From Pseudanabaena sp. UWO311 (GTDB taxonomy: Bacteria; Cyanobacteriota; Cyanobacteriia; Pseudanabaenales; Pseudanabaenaceae): DNA of 64,000 nucleotides. Below are positions 1-8,500 of this stretch, one piece after another. The stretch's first letter is position 1; each line of letters starts with the position of its first letter. The notes below the pieces were generated by a model. That model saw only the letters and a list, made by a program, of their open reading frames with translations. It had not been told where the DNA came from and searched no databases. A program made the translations under genes and the position numbers. The DNA lies in contig NZ_SJEE01000007.1 in assembly GCF_006937785.1 (NCBI RefSeq), forward strand, positions 104,680-168,679, in the 5' to 3' direction.

Positions 1-293
1 TTGTGTTAAGTGCTTGCCAAACTGGAGTCGGCAAACTTGGGGATGGGGTAGAAATTTTAGGCTTTGGATACCAAGTCCAAAAAGCAGGTGCAAAAAATGC
101 GATCGCCTCTCTCTGGTCAGTAAATGACGAGGGAACTCAAGCATTAATGGAAGCTTTTTATCGCGAACTCAAAAAAGTTGATGTCACAACCACTGAAGCT
201 TTACATAGAGCGCAAGTTACTCTTATCAAATCACCAAAGTATAACCATCCTAATTATTGGTCAGCATTTTTGGCGATCGGTAATGGGCTTTAA
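1..293 (+). CDS. CHAT-domain protein, C-terminal part (5' end outside window)
   Basis: The frame is open at the left window edge, so only the last ~97 residues are visible. The segment LSACQTG carries the cysteine expected of the caspase-like CHAT peptidase fold. The rest (GYQVQKAGAKNAIASLWSV, then a helical stretch and PNYWSAFLAIGN) is the usual C-terminal end of CHAT domains. In cyanobacteria this domain commonly closes long TPR-CHAT proteins, so a TPR region upstream is likely but not visible. The family is proposed to be proteases in signalling or conflict responses; the substrate is unknown. A trypsin-like protease follows on the same strand after 142 bp. Confidence 0.85.
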   Translation, partial: VLSACQTGVGKLGDGVEILGFGYQVQKAGAKNAIASLWSVNDEGTQALMEAFYRELKKVDVTTTEALHRAQVTLIKSPKYNHPNYWSAFLAIGNGL

Positions 294-296
294 TTA

Positions 297-345
297 AATG
301 GTTTATAAGAGTGTGCTCCTTTGGGGCAAACTCTCATAAACCATT
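297..345. terminator. Imperfect inverted repeat after the CHAT gene
   Basis: AATGGTTTATaAGAGT at 297-312 pairs with its near-complement at 329-345, with a 16-nt loop. It lies directly after the CHAT stop codon. It may act as a terminator, although no long T-tract follows, so a dispersed palindromic repeat is equally possible. Confidence 0.45.
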
Positions 346-435
346 ATTGTTGCAAATTCCGTAACCACCATAGGGATCATTTACTTTTGATCTAACCTAG
401 TAAAAGCTAACCTTAGATGCTGAGGAAATAAGTCT

Positions 436-1377
436 ATGCAAGTCAAAATGTGGAAAGCTTTAATCGGGTTTGTGTGTGGGATAGCGATCGCCTTACTATG
501 CGGGATCATGCTCCATGATCCATTAGAAGCGAAATTACTTGAGGAACTGCTTACCCAAGACGCTCCTGCACAGATTAATGAGTCTAAGCCCCTTAGCACA
601 AATTCTAATGGATTTGTTCCTAGAATCTTGCCCCAATCAGAGCAGCCTAGTTCTACTCGGAGCGTGATTGGGAGAGACCAGCGCCAGCCAATGATGAGCC
701 GCAATTATCCTTGGTCTACGGTGGGCAAAGTGGTGGGATGGACTGAGAAAAATAAAAAGTATTCTTGCACAGGAACATTGATTAGTCCGTCACATGTGCT
801 TACAAACTCTCACTGCGTCTATGACAAAGGAAGATTAGCGAAGAAAATGGTCTTTTTACCCAACTTAATCGATGGGCGATTAAGAAAAAAGACAGATTAT
901 GCGGTGGTAAAGGAAGTATTTGCAGGAACAAAGAACTCAGAAGTGGACTCGGCTGATGATTGGGCAATTTTATTACTGAATAAGCCTTTAGGTGATAAAT
1001 ATGGATTTCTAAAGTGGAAACCTCTTTCCCTAACAAAGTTGAAAGATTATCAAAACAAACTAGTTGTGGTAGGCTATTCGGTCGATTATCCTGATCCCAA
1101 TATATATGGAGATTTACAAGCTGGTAAGGGTGAGACAGCAGGCGTGCATGTCGGCTGTAGCGTGGTCGGAGAACTGGATGGGATGTTTGTGCATGATTGC
1201 GATACAAACTCTGGTGCTTCAGGTTCGGCGCTGATTGGCAAGATTGATGGTGCTTATCAGATTGTGGGACTCCATGCTGCTGGGCTGAAGTCTCGTTCGG
1301 GCAAAGGAATTGAGAACTATGCTGTACAGATTGGGAGAATTGAGGCGGAGTTAAAGAAGGAAAGGGATCTGAACTAA
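436..1377 (+). CDS. Trypsin-like serine protease (S1, V8/glutamyl-endopeptidase-like)
   Basis: 313 residues. An N-terminal hydrophobic stretch (about residues 6-25, LIGFVCGIAIALLCGIML) suggests a signal peptide or membrane anchor. The catalytic triad is visible: His in LTNSHCV (about residue 125), Asp in SADDWAIL (about 174) and Ser in NSGASGSALIG (about 261). The GTLISPSHVLTNSHC segment is typical of the bacterial V8-like S1B group. The product is probably a periplasmic, secreted or membrane-tethered endopeptidase. It stands alone between the CHAT gene and a leftward block. Family assignment is strong; specificity is not known. Confidence 0.9.
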   Translation: MQVKMWKALIGFVCGIAIALLCGIMLHDPLEAKLLEELLTQDAPAQINESKPLSTNSNGFVPRILPQSEQPSSTRSVIGRDQRQPMMSRNYPWSTVGKVVGWTEKNKKYSCTGTLISPSHVLTNSHCVYDKGRLAKKMVFLPNLIDGRLRKKTDYAVVKEVFAGTKNSEVDSADDWAILLLNKPLGDKYGFLKWKPLSLTKLKDYQNKLVVVGYSVDYPDPNIYGDLQAGKGETAGVHVGCSVVGELDGMFVHDCDTNSGASGSALIGKIDGAYQIVGLHAAGLKSRSGKGIENYAVQIGRIEAELKKERDLN

Positions 1378-1414
1378 AGGCAATAGGTGATTTGGGATAA
1401 AGTTACTTGTTCTT

Positions 1415-1730
1415 TTATCTCCATTTCTCTTGATTCTGCAAGATAAACTCTTCTATTGCTTCTTTTGCTTCCAAAAGACTTGCGCCAGTTTCTCCTCTAT
1501 AGAGTTTAATGGCTTCTATCTTGCGATAGGGATCTAGCGCAAGTTGTTTAACTTGCTATTAAATCGGAAGGAGCTTCAATCTCCATCCGATTTAATAGCA
1601 AGCTTAGAGAAAGATCCATCCGCTTTATTTTTTGCTCAAGCCTTTTAATGCTTGATTGAAGGCTAAGAATAACCCACACAAAGACGAAGAGACAAAGCGC
1701 ATAAATAAATCCGTCTATAGCGGACACCAT
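1415..1730 (-). pseudogene. Frameshifted small membrane protein with an L7/L12 C-terminal-like domain
   Basis: Reading leftward from an ATG at 1730, the first 60 codons give a transmembrane helix (YALCLFVFVWVILSL) and a short coiled coil, ending at a stop near 1548. A one-base shift just before that stop continues for about 46 residues with LDPYRKIEAIKLYRGETG and ASLLEAKEAIEEF, ending at 1415. That segment resembles the C-terminal domain of ribosomal protein L7/L12, which also occurs in small non-ribosomal bacterial proteins. The simplest reading is one gene of about 106 codons broken by a frameshift. A sequencing error or programmed frameshift is not excluded. Confidence 0.55.
1552..1602. 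repeat. 17-bp perfect inverted repeat at the frameshift site
   Basis: CTTGCTATTAAATCGGA at 1552-1568 is perfectly complementary to 1586-1602 across a 17-nt loop. It lies inside the broken small gene and one arm ends at the frameshift. Such quasi-palindromes can form by template switching during replication. Confidence 0.7.
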
Positions 1731-1770
1731 AGTTAATCCCTAGTTTTTGTCTTACATATTAAATTATTAA

Positions 1771-1828
1771 AATACCAACACAAAAATAGGGGGTCACAAA
1801 GTGCCCCCCCTATTTTTGTGTTGGTATT
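1771..1828. terminator. Strong hairpin between tolC and the small gene
   Basis: The arms 1771-1793 and 1806-1828 are perfect 23-bp inverted repeats (AATACCAACACAAAAATAGGGGG and complement) with a 12-nt loop, starting at the tolC stop codon. It is probably a terminator for the leftward tolC transcript. The lack of a simple T-run leaves a mobile palindromic repeat possible. Confidence 0.6.
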
Positions 1829-3507
1829 TATAAACCACTTACAGCTCGTTCAAGATTAGCGCGGGACTGATTGTACCCAATGATTGCCTGCACTCGATTG
1901 ACATCAGCCGTAGTTAGCGCTGCCTCAGCCGTAATTACTTCAAGCTGAGTTCCAACCCCTGCATCAAGACGTAGACGGGCTAAACGCAGCGCTTCTTCAG
2001 CTTGTTGGACAGCTTTAGTAGCAGTGTCAATTTGCTTAAGGCGCGATTGTTGATTGATATATGACTGTTCTACGTCAAAACGGGCTTGACGAGCAGCCTG
2101 CTCAAATTTACTTTCAGCAGTGGCTTGATCGGCTTTAAATTGGTCTACTTGAGCAGCAGTTCTACCACCATCATAGAGAGTCCAATTTAAGGTTGCTCCA
2201 ACTTGATAACCAGTACCAATACCACTCCCATTAGTAAAATCATTCGCCGCATTGAGGTTGGCAAATACGCTAACCTGTGGGCCTAACTTTGCTAGTGAGG
2301 CATTAGCATTATCGCGGGCAACTTCTCTTTGTAATCTCTGAATGTCTAACTCAGCACGATTCCTCACTGCTAGTAAGATTGTTTGCTCTATTGGTAATTT
2401 CCACTCAGGCACGGGCATAATTTTATCAGCAGCCGTAATTTCGACTGTAGGCGGATAGTTGAGTTGTCGAGCCAGTTCACGCCTTGCCACTAATTGAGCA
2501 GCTTCGGCATTGAGTAAATCTTGCTTAGAATTAGCAAGTGAGACATCAGATTGCAGTACATCAAATTTTGTGCCCACACCTGCCCGTTCTCTAGCCTTTG
2601 TATCCTTTAAGCTCCTTTCGGCATTCTCAACAGCTTTACGTTGAATCCGAATAGTTTCATCAGTATTTTGCAAGTTGTAATAGGCAGTGACAATATTCAG
2701 ACGAATTGTCTGTTTAATTTGGTTAAGGTTAGATTCAGCAATTCGTAAGTTGTTCTCAGCAGCGCGAACTGTGGCATCGTTTACACCTGAATCGAAAATG
2801 CTGTAGTTAATTCCCACAGTGCCTGTGAGGGATTGTGTAGTCTGATTAACTGCTAGGTTACTTGTGGAATCAGTAACACCATACTGTAAGGAACCCGTTG
2901 CGGTGGGAGAGCGGCCTGCTTCAGCGAATCTTAGCCCAGCACGAGCGCGATCTACGGCAATTCTTGCTTGAATTGCATCGGAATTTGTTTTTTCTATTAA
3001 GTCAAGTATTTCGGCTAGAGTGACTGGCTTAGTGATATCTAATCTAACTTGGCTAGGTGTCGTTGGGACAACTAGCGTCTGTGCGGGATCAAGTTGACCT
3101 GAGGTAGAGGCAGCGGCGCTAGGAATTACTCTGGCAGGTTCAGTAGAAGAACTGACTTTTTCAGGTTGCGATCGCTGACTATCTTGAAGGATAGTAGTCT
3201 CCAAGGCAGGCAATTTTGATGATTCTGAAGTATCGGCTTTTGGTAAAGCTGCAATCACTACCTGAATGTCTTGGAGAATAGGTTGCTGATTACTTACTAA
3301 CTCAGGTTTGGGTTTAAGGATCTCTACCTTTTTTGGGGTAGTTGCTTCATTAATTGATGAAGTAACTTTGATCGTACTGTCAGGCTCTAGGACAACCTTT
3401 GTATAAGGTTTTAGAGGCATGGTAAATTCTTGAGCATTGGCTGTCCAAGCTGGAATCAGAAGCGATAAACTCGCACCAAGCGTCAACCAACTGGAGTAAA
3501 TTCGCAT
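1828..3507 (-). CDS. tolC: TolC-family outer-membrane efflux protein
   Basis: 559 residues, starting with a signal peptide (MRIYSSWLTLGASLSLLIPAWTANA is read as hydrophobic core plus an AxA cleavage site). Residues ~25-150 are a low-complexity Pro/Ser/Thr-rich linker. The rest is the duplicated outer-membrane efflux domain, with long heptad-like helices rich in Ala/Gln/Arg and motifs such as RAGVGTKFDVLQ and LDAGVGTQLEVI. TolC proteins form a trimeric channel joining inner-membrane pumps or type I secretion ABC transporters to the outside. No pump partner is adjacent. The gene is divergent from pepA. Confidence 0.92.
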   Translation of the reverse strand: MRIYSSWLTLGASLSLLIPAWTANAQEFTMPLKPYTKVVLEPDSTIKVTSSINEATTPKKVEILKPKPELVSNQQPILQDIQVVIAALPKADTSESSKLPALETTILQDSQRSQPEKVSSSTEPARVIPSAAASTSGQLDPAQTLVVPTTPSQVRLDITKPVTLAEILDLIEKTNSDAIQARIAVDRARAGLRFAEAGRSPTATGSLQYGVTDSTSNLAVNQTTQSLTGTVGINYSIFDSGVNDATVRAAENNLRIAESNLNQIKQTIRLNIVTAYYNLQNTDETIRIQRKAVENAERSLKDTKARERAGVGTKFDVLQSDVSLANSKQDLLNAEAAQLVARRELARQLNYPPTVEITAADKIMPVPEWKLPIEQTILLAVRNRAELDIQRLQREVARDNANASLAKLGPQVSVFANLNAANDFTNGSGIGTGYQVGATLNWTLYDGGRTAAQVDQFKADQATAESKFEQAARQARFDVEQSYINQQSRLKQIDTATKAVQQAEEALRLARLRLDAGVGTQLEVITAEAALTTADVNRVQAIIGYNQSRANLERAVSGL

Positions 3508-3828
3508 AATTCAGTCCGTCTCTCTTCGTCATTAAAATAGCAGCTAACATACCTTACTGTGGTCATCTTCGGATAGCTCACATGTGACAATCATCATGCT
3601 ATCGGGTCAAAATGAAGAGGAAGCGCTGTATGTTTGCCTTACAGATTGTAGTACAAACCTAGAAATTTGGTAGGGTGCTTCGCGATGATTTCCTATAAAG
3701 CAAAATCTCTGTAGATACAAGGGGCAGGTTTAGCGACAAGTCAATAGTTTAGAGATAGATTCATTACAAAACCTGCCCCTACAGCACCTTTTTCGCCATT
3801 GTCAAACTGACGTTAAGATTAAAATGAA
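3508..3828. other. Intergenic region between divergent tolC and pepA, with a palindrome
   Basis: This 321-bp gap must hold both divergent promoters, which I could not place reliably. An inverted repeat with arms at about 3720-3731 and 3768-3780 (GGGGCAGGTTT and complement) flanks 36 bp. It resembles dispersed cyanobacterial palindromic repeats. No gene is visible. Confidence 0.5.
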
Positions 3829-5391
3829 ATGTCGCTACAAAATTTACAGACTGTATCAAAAATGAACATTCTCTCATCAGTAACTGCTCCGCAGGCTTGG
3901 CATGGTGATGCGCTTGCGATCGCTGTTTTTGCTAGTCCAAAATCTAGCAATGAGCAATCAGAAAAACCAACCAAGCAACCTCTACAACTATCTGAATCTC
4001 TGAAAAACTTAGATATTCAGGTTTTAGCTTGTACTTTGACTGATTTAATTACTGAGTCAGAATTTACTGGGGAAATTGGTGCATCAGTTGGTGGGCGTGT
4101 CGGGATTGACTATGCGATCCGTAAGGTGATTTTGATCGGTATGGGCGATCCCGCTAAGGCTAATGCTGATGTTTGGCGCAAAGCTGCTGCATCAGCGGTG
4201 AAATGGGCTAATAAGGAGAAGGTGAAAAAGCTAGCGCTTTCTTTTCCTACCTATAACCAAGATGTGAATTTGACGGCTCAAGCGATCGCAGAGGGCGTAT
4301 TACTTGCAGCCCATCAAGACAAGCGGTTTAAATCTAAAAATGCTAATCCGCAGTTCCTAGAGCAAGTTGAGGTTTTAGAAACTGATCCTGCGTTGGCAAA
4401 TCCTGCGATCGCTAAGGCGCAGCAGATTGTCGATGGTGTAATTTTGGCGAGAGAGTTAGTATCTGCACCAGCAAATATTGTTACCCCGATTACGCTTGCG
4501 GAAACTGCGGTAGCGATCGCCAATGAATCAGAACATTTCACTGCCAAAATTCTTGAGCAAGCTGAATGCGAAGCTTTAGGCATGGGTGCATTCCTTGGTG
4601 TCGCTAGAGCTTCGGATATTCCACCTAAGTTCATTCACCTCACCTACAGCAACGGTACACCGAAGCGCAAATTGGCGATCGTGGGCAAAGGCTTGACCTT
4701 TGACTCTGGTGGCTTAAACCTTAAAACGGGTATTGGCAGCAGCATCGAACTGATGAAAACTGACATGGGCGGCTCGGCAGCAGCGCTGGGTGCGGCAAAG
4801 GCGATCGCGCAGCTACAACCTACCGACATAGAAGTACATTTCATCGTGGCGACTTGCGAAAATATGGTCAATGGCAGTGCCATGCGTCCGGGGGATATCC
4901 TCACAGCTTCTAATGGTAAAACCATTGAGGTGAATAATACCGATGCTGAAGGTCGCTTGACCCTTGCCGATGCACTCGTTTATGCCGATAAGTTGGGTGT
5001 GGATGCGATCGTCGATCTTGCCACGCTGACTGGTGCTTGTGTGGTCGCCTTGGGCGAGGATATTGGAGGGATGTGGTCGATTGATGATGACTTTGCCGAG
5101 GCGATCGCTAAAGCTGCAAAAGATGCAGGTGAGAAATTCTGGCGGATGCCCCTCGAAGATCCCTATTTCGATCAATTAAAGTCAGTGGTTGCTGATTTTA
5201 AAAATACAGGTTCACGGGCTGGTGGTGCGATTACAGGGGCTTTATTCTTGAAGCAATTTGTGGAAAAGACTAAGGCATGGGCGCACCTTGATGTGGCGGG
5301 GCCAGTCTGGACTGAGCGCGAGTCTGGCTATAACAATGCTGGTGGTACAGGTTTTGCTGTACGCACTTTGGTTAATTTAATTATCAATTAA
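3829..5391 (+). CDS. pepA: Leucyl aminopeptidase (M17)
   Basis: 520 residues, a normal full length. The C-terminal catalytic half carries the M17 signature NTDAEGRL (about residue 371) and metal-site segments [14 protein letters not shown] and [10 protein letters not shown]. These zinc/manganese enzymes remove N-terminal residues, often Leu, in cytoplasmic peptide turnover. The ATG at 3829 was chosen because the N-terminus MSLQNLQTV runs straight into the family's N-terminal domain. A second in-frame ATG eleven codons later is possible. A strong terminator follows at 5468-5498. Confidence 0.96.
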   Translation: MSLQNLQTVSKMNILSSVTAPQAWHGDALAIAVFASPKSSNEQSEKPTKQPLQLSESLKNLDIQVLACTLTDLITESEFTGEIGASVGGRVGIDYAIRKVILIGMGDPAKANADVWRKAAASAVKWANKEKVKKLALSFPTYNQDVNLTAQAIAEGVLLAAHQDKRFKSKNANPQFLEQVEVLETDPALANPAIAKAQQIVDGVILARELVSAPANIVTPITLAETAVAIANESEHFTAKILEQAECEALGMGAFLGVARASDIPPKFIHLTYSNGTPKRKLAIVGKGLTFDSGGLNLKTGIGSSIELMKTDMGGSAAALGAAKAIAQLQPTDIEVHFIVATCENMVNGSAMRPGDILTASNGKTIEVNNTDAEGRLTLADALVYADKLGVDAIVDLATLTGACVVALGEDIGGMWSIDDDFAEAIAKAAKDAGEKFWRMPLEDPYFDQLKSVVADFKNTGSRAGGAITGALFLKQFVEKTKAWAHLDVAGPVWTERESGYNNAGGTGFAVRTLVNLIIN

Positions 5392-5467
5392 CGTAGATTT
5401 TGGTGCGACAAAGCCGCACTAAAATCTACTTAAAAACTATTAAGTAAAAATTTGATTAAGTAAAAAT

Positions 5468-5498
5468 AAAAAAAGGCTTGCTTAGCAAGCCTTTTTTG
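5468..5498 (+). terminator. Rho-independent terminator after pepA
   Basis: GGCTTGC-TTA-GCAAGCC forms a perfect 7-bp stem, extended by an A6/T6 pairing on both sides. The T-run follows on the + strand. Classic intrinsic terminator geometry. Confidence 0.9.
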
Positions 5499-5546
5499 TT
5501 GAATTAGTGAATAATGTAAGCAATCCAAAATCTAGGTCACAAAGCG

Positions 5547-8500
5547 ATGAGCGATGAGTCTAAGCTGGCAGTAGCAAATATTTCTTCTGAGAATGAGGCT
5601 GTATTGCAAGAGCTGTCGATGACGCTAGATCTCTATGAGGGTGAGTTTAAGCTGCTGCTAGTGCGATGCAATTATCGGGATTTGCGCGATCGCCTAATTA
5701 TTCGCCTCAAAGAAATTCGTCCACAGCCAATTTTTGAAATAAAGTTACCACGATCGCAAAAAGCCTTATATAACCACATCATTGCTCAGGTGAAGTCTGA
5801 GACTCCCGCAGTATTGTCGATTGTGGGAATGGATGAACTAGATGATCTACAGGCTGCACTTTTAGATCTCAATATCAATCGCGAAATGTTTCGCAATCAC
5901 TGCCCCTATCCGATTGTGTGGTGGATTTCGGATGCGGTGCATAAACGGATTATTAAAGTTGCTCCAGACTTTGAGAGTTGGACAACTACGCTGGAGTTTC
6001 CCATTGATACTGATGAGTTACTAACTTCTTTGCATGATGGCAGTGAAGCTTTATTTAGTCATGTACTTGCGCCTAGTGAGGTTCCTTTTTTTAAAAAGTT
6101 GGGTGAGATTCATCAGCTCGGCTCGATTCAATGTTCGGAATTGGAAATAGCACTCAAGGACTTGGGCGATCGCGGTTTGAATATTGAACCAAGACTGCAA
6201 GCAAATCTTAACTTTATTCGTGGGTTAGACACGCTGCCGCCAAATAACTCACCTGAAAAGGCTTTGCAGTATTTACAGGCAAGTTTTAACTATTGGCAAG
6301 AAATTCAAGATTTTGAGCGCTGTGGTCTATTAATCAATCAAATTGGACAAGTAAATTACACAATTGCTGATGCTGAGAAATATCGTGCGCCTAATTGGGA
6401 ATTAGCGATGGCAGGCTTTCAATCTGCTATTGAATTTTTTGAAAAGATAAACCGTTCCGATTTTGTAGCTAATATCATTATTCGCCTTTTCGTTACGGCT
6501 TATCGTATGTCTGATTGGGATGCAGTTGAGGCATTTGTCCAAAAAGCTTTACCTTTACATCAGCAGTTTCATGAACCTTATCATCTCTCGTTAGACTATC
6601 GATATCTAGCCGAGGTCGCACTCCAAAAACAAGAATGGGAAACTGCCAGAAATCACGGAAAAATGGCACTTTCTTTCTTGGATCAATCTCCTCAGGATTA
6701 TCAAAAATGGCGCAATTTATATCTATTTATCATTGCTCAAGCAGAAATTCAACTCAAAAATAATCATGAGGGATTGAAATTACTTCTTGAAGCAAAGGAG
6801 TTAGGAGATACTGGACATCCACAGATTTATATCAAACTTTTAACAGAACTGCGATCGCTTTACACCAAACAAAAGCAATATCTCGAAGCCTATGTCACGA
6901 AGCAGGAACAATTTGCGGTTGAGCAACAGTATGGATATCGTGCCTTTATCGGTGCGGGGAGATTGCAGGGTAAGAAGTCGGTTGGCAAATCGCAAACTGA
7001 TGTGGCGACAGAAATTGAGGCTTCGGGACGCAAGCATGATCTTGATGAGTTGATTACGCGGATTGCTAAGCCGAGTTATAAGCTGATCGTGCTGTATGGC
7101 AAGTCGGGTGTGGGTAAGAGTTCGCTGGTAAATGCGGGATTGATTCCGCAGTTGGAGCATACTGCGTTTGAGGGGAGGGATGTTTGCGCGATCGCCATGC
7201 GGGTTTATACGAATTGGGAAGAGGAGTTGGAGAAGGCTTTGAAGACCCTCACCCCCCAGCCCCCTCGCCCTCTGGGAGAGGGTGAGACGGATTCTTTGCT
7301 CCCCTCGCCCTCTGGGAGAGGGGCTGGGGGTGAGGGAATCATCTTGAAACTGCGAGAAAAAGAAGCGCAAAATAAACGTCTGGTCTTGATTTTCGATCAA
7401 TTTGAGGAGTTCTTTTTTGTTTATTACAATCAACCAACTGAGCGGTGGCGCTTTTTTGAGTTTATTGGAAGTTTGCTGAATGATTCGCAAAATCTATCTT
7501 CGCTGAAGGTGTTTTTGTCGTTGCGGGAGGACTATCTGCATTATTTGCTGGAGTGTAACCAGATTGAGAGCATGGCGGCGATCGATCAAGATATTCTCAG
7601 TAAGAATGTGTTGTATCGGGTAGGCAATCTCAAGGTGGAGGCGGCTAAGTCGCTGATTCATACACTGACGGAGAAGTCGCGGTTTTATTTGGAGCCTGAG
7701 TTGATTGGGGCGATCGCTGATGATCTCAAGGATGAGCTAGGCGAGGTGCGTCCGATCGAGCTTCAGGTGATTGGAGCGCAGTTGCAGCAGGAGGGAATTA
7801 AGACTTTGGAGCAATATCGGCAATTGGGGACGAATCCGAAGGCGATATTGGTGGAGCGTTATTTGAATGATGTGATTGTTGATTGTGGTGAAGAGAATGA
7901 GCGCTTGGCTAAATTCTTGCTGTTTATGATGACCGATGAGCGGGGAACTCGTCCGTTAAAGACTCGCGTGGAGCTAGAAAAGGATTTGCATGATTTGCTG
8001 GCTGAGATGCAGGGAGATACATCAGCGTTGGATTTGGTGTTGGAGATTTTTGTGCGATCGGGGTTGGTGGTGTTGATTCCTGAGTCTCCTTTGGATAGGT
8101 ATCAGTTGGTGCATGATTATCTAGCGGACTTTATTCGTGCGTCCCAATCACCTGAGATGGTGAAGTTGCAGCAGGAGTTAGCGGAGACGAAGGAGGCATT
8201 GAGGGAAACTGTAGATCAGCTGAGTTTATCTTTACAAGAGTCTGAATTTGTCTCATCAAGTTATAAAATACAGTCTTTGTTCAATAACAATCTTCAACTT
8301 GAAGCATTAGTGGAAGCTGTAGAAACTGCAAATAGGCTAAAAACGAACAAGATAGTTTCTATCGATACCAAAAGTCATGTCATTGCTGCAATGCGAGAAG
8401 TTATATATGGTATGAGAGAAAAAAATCGCTTGCATGGACATAATAATGCTGTCAATAATGTCGCATTTTCACCAGATGGATCACAAATTGCCTCTGCAAG

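Noticed and set aside
6840..7490. 216-codon leftward frame opposite the STAND gene
   Set aside because: It is the antisense of a well-supported NTPase domain; its Pro/Arg-rich stretch comes from the palindromic insertion.
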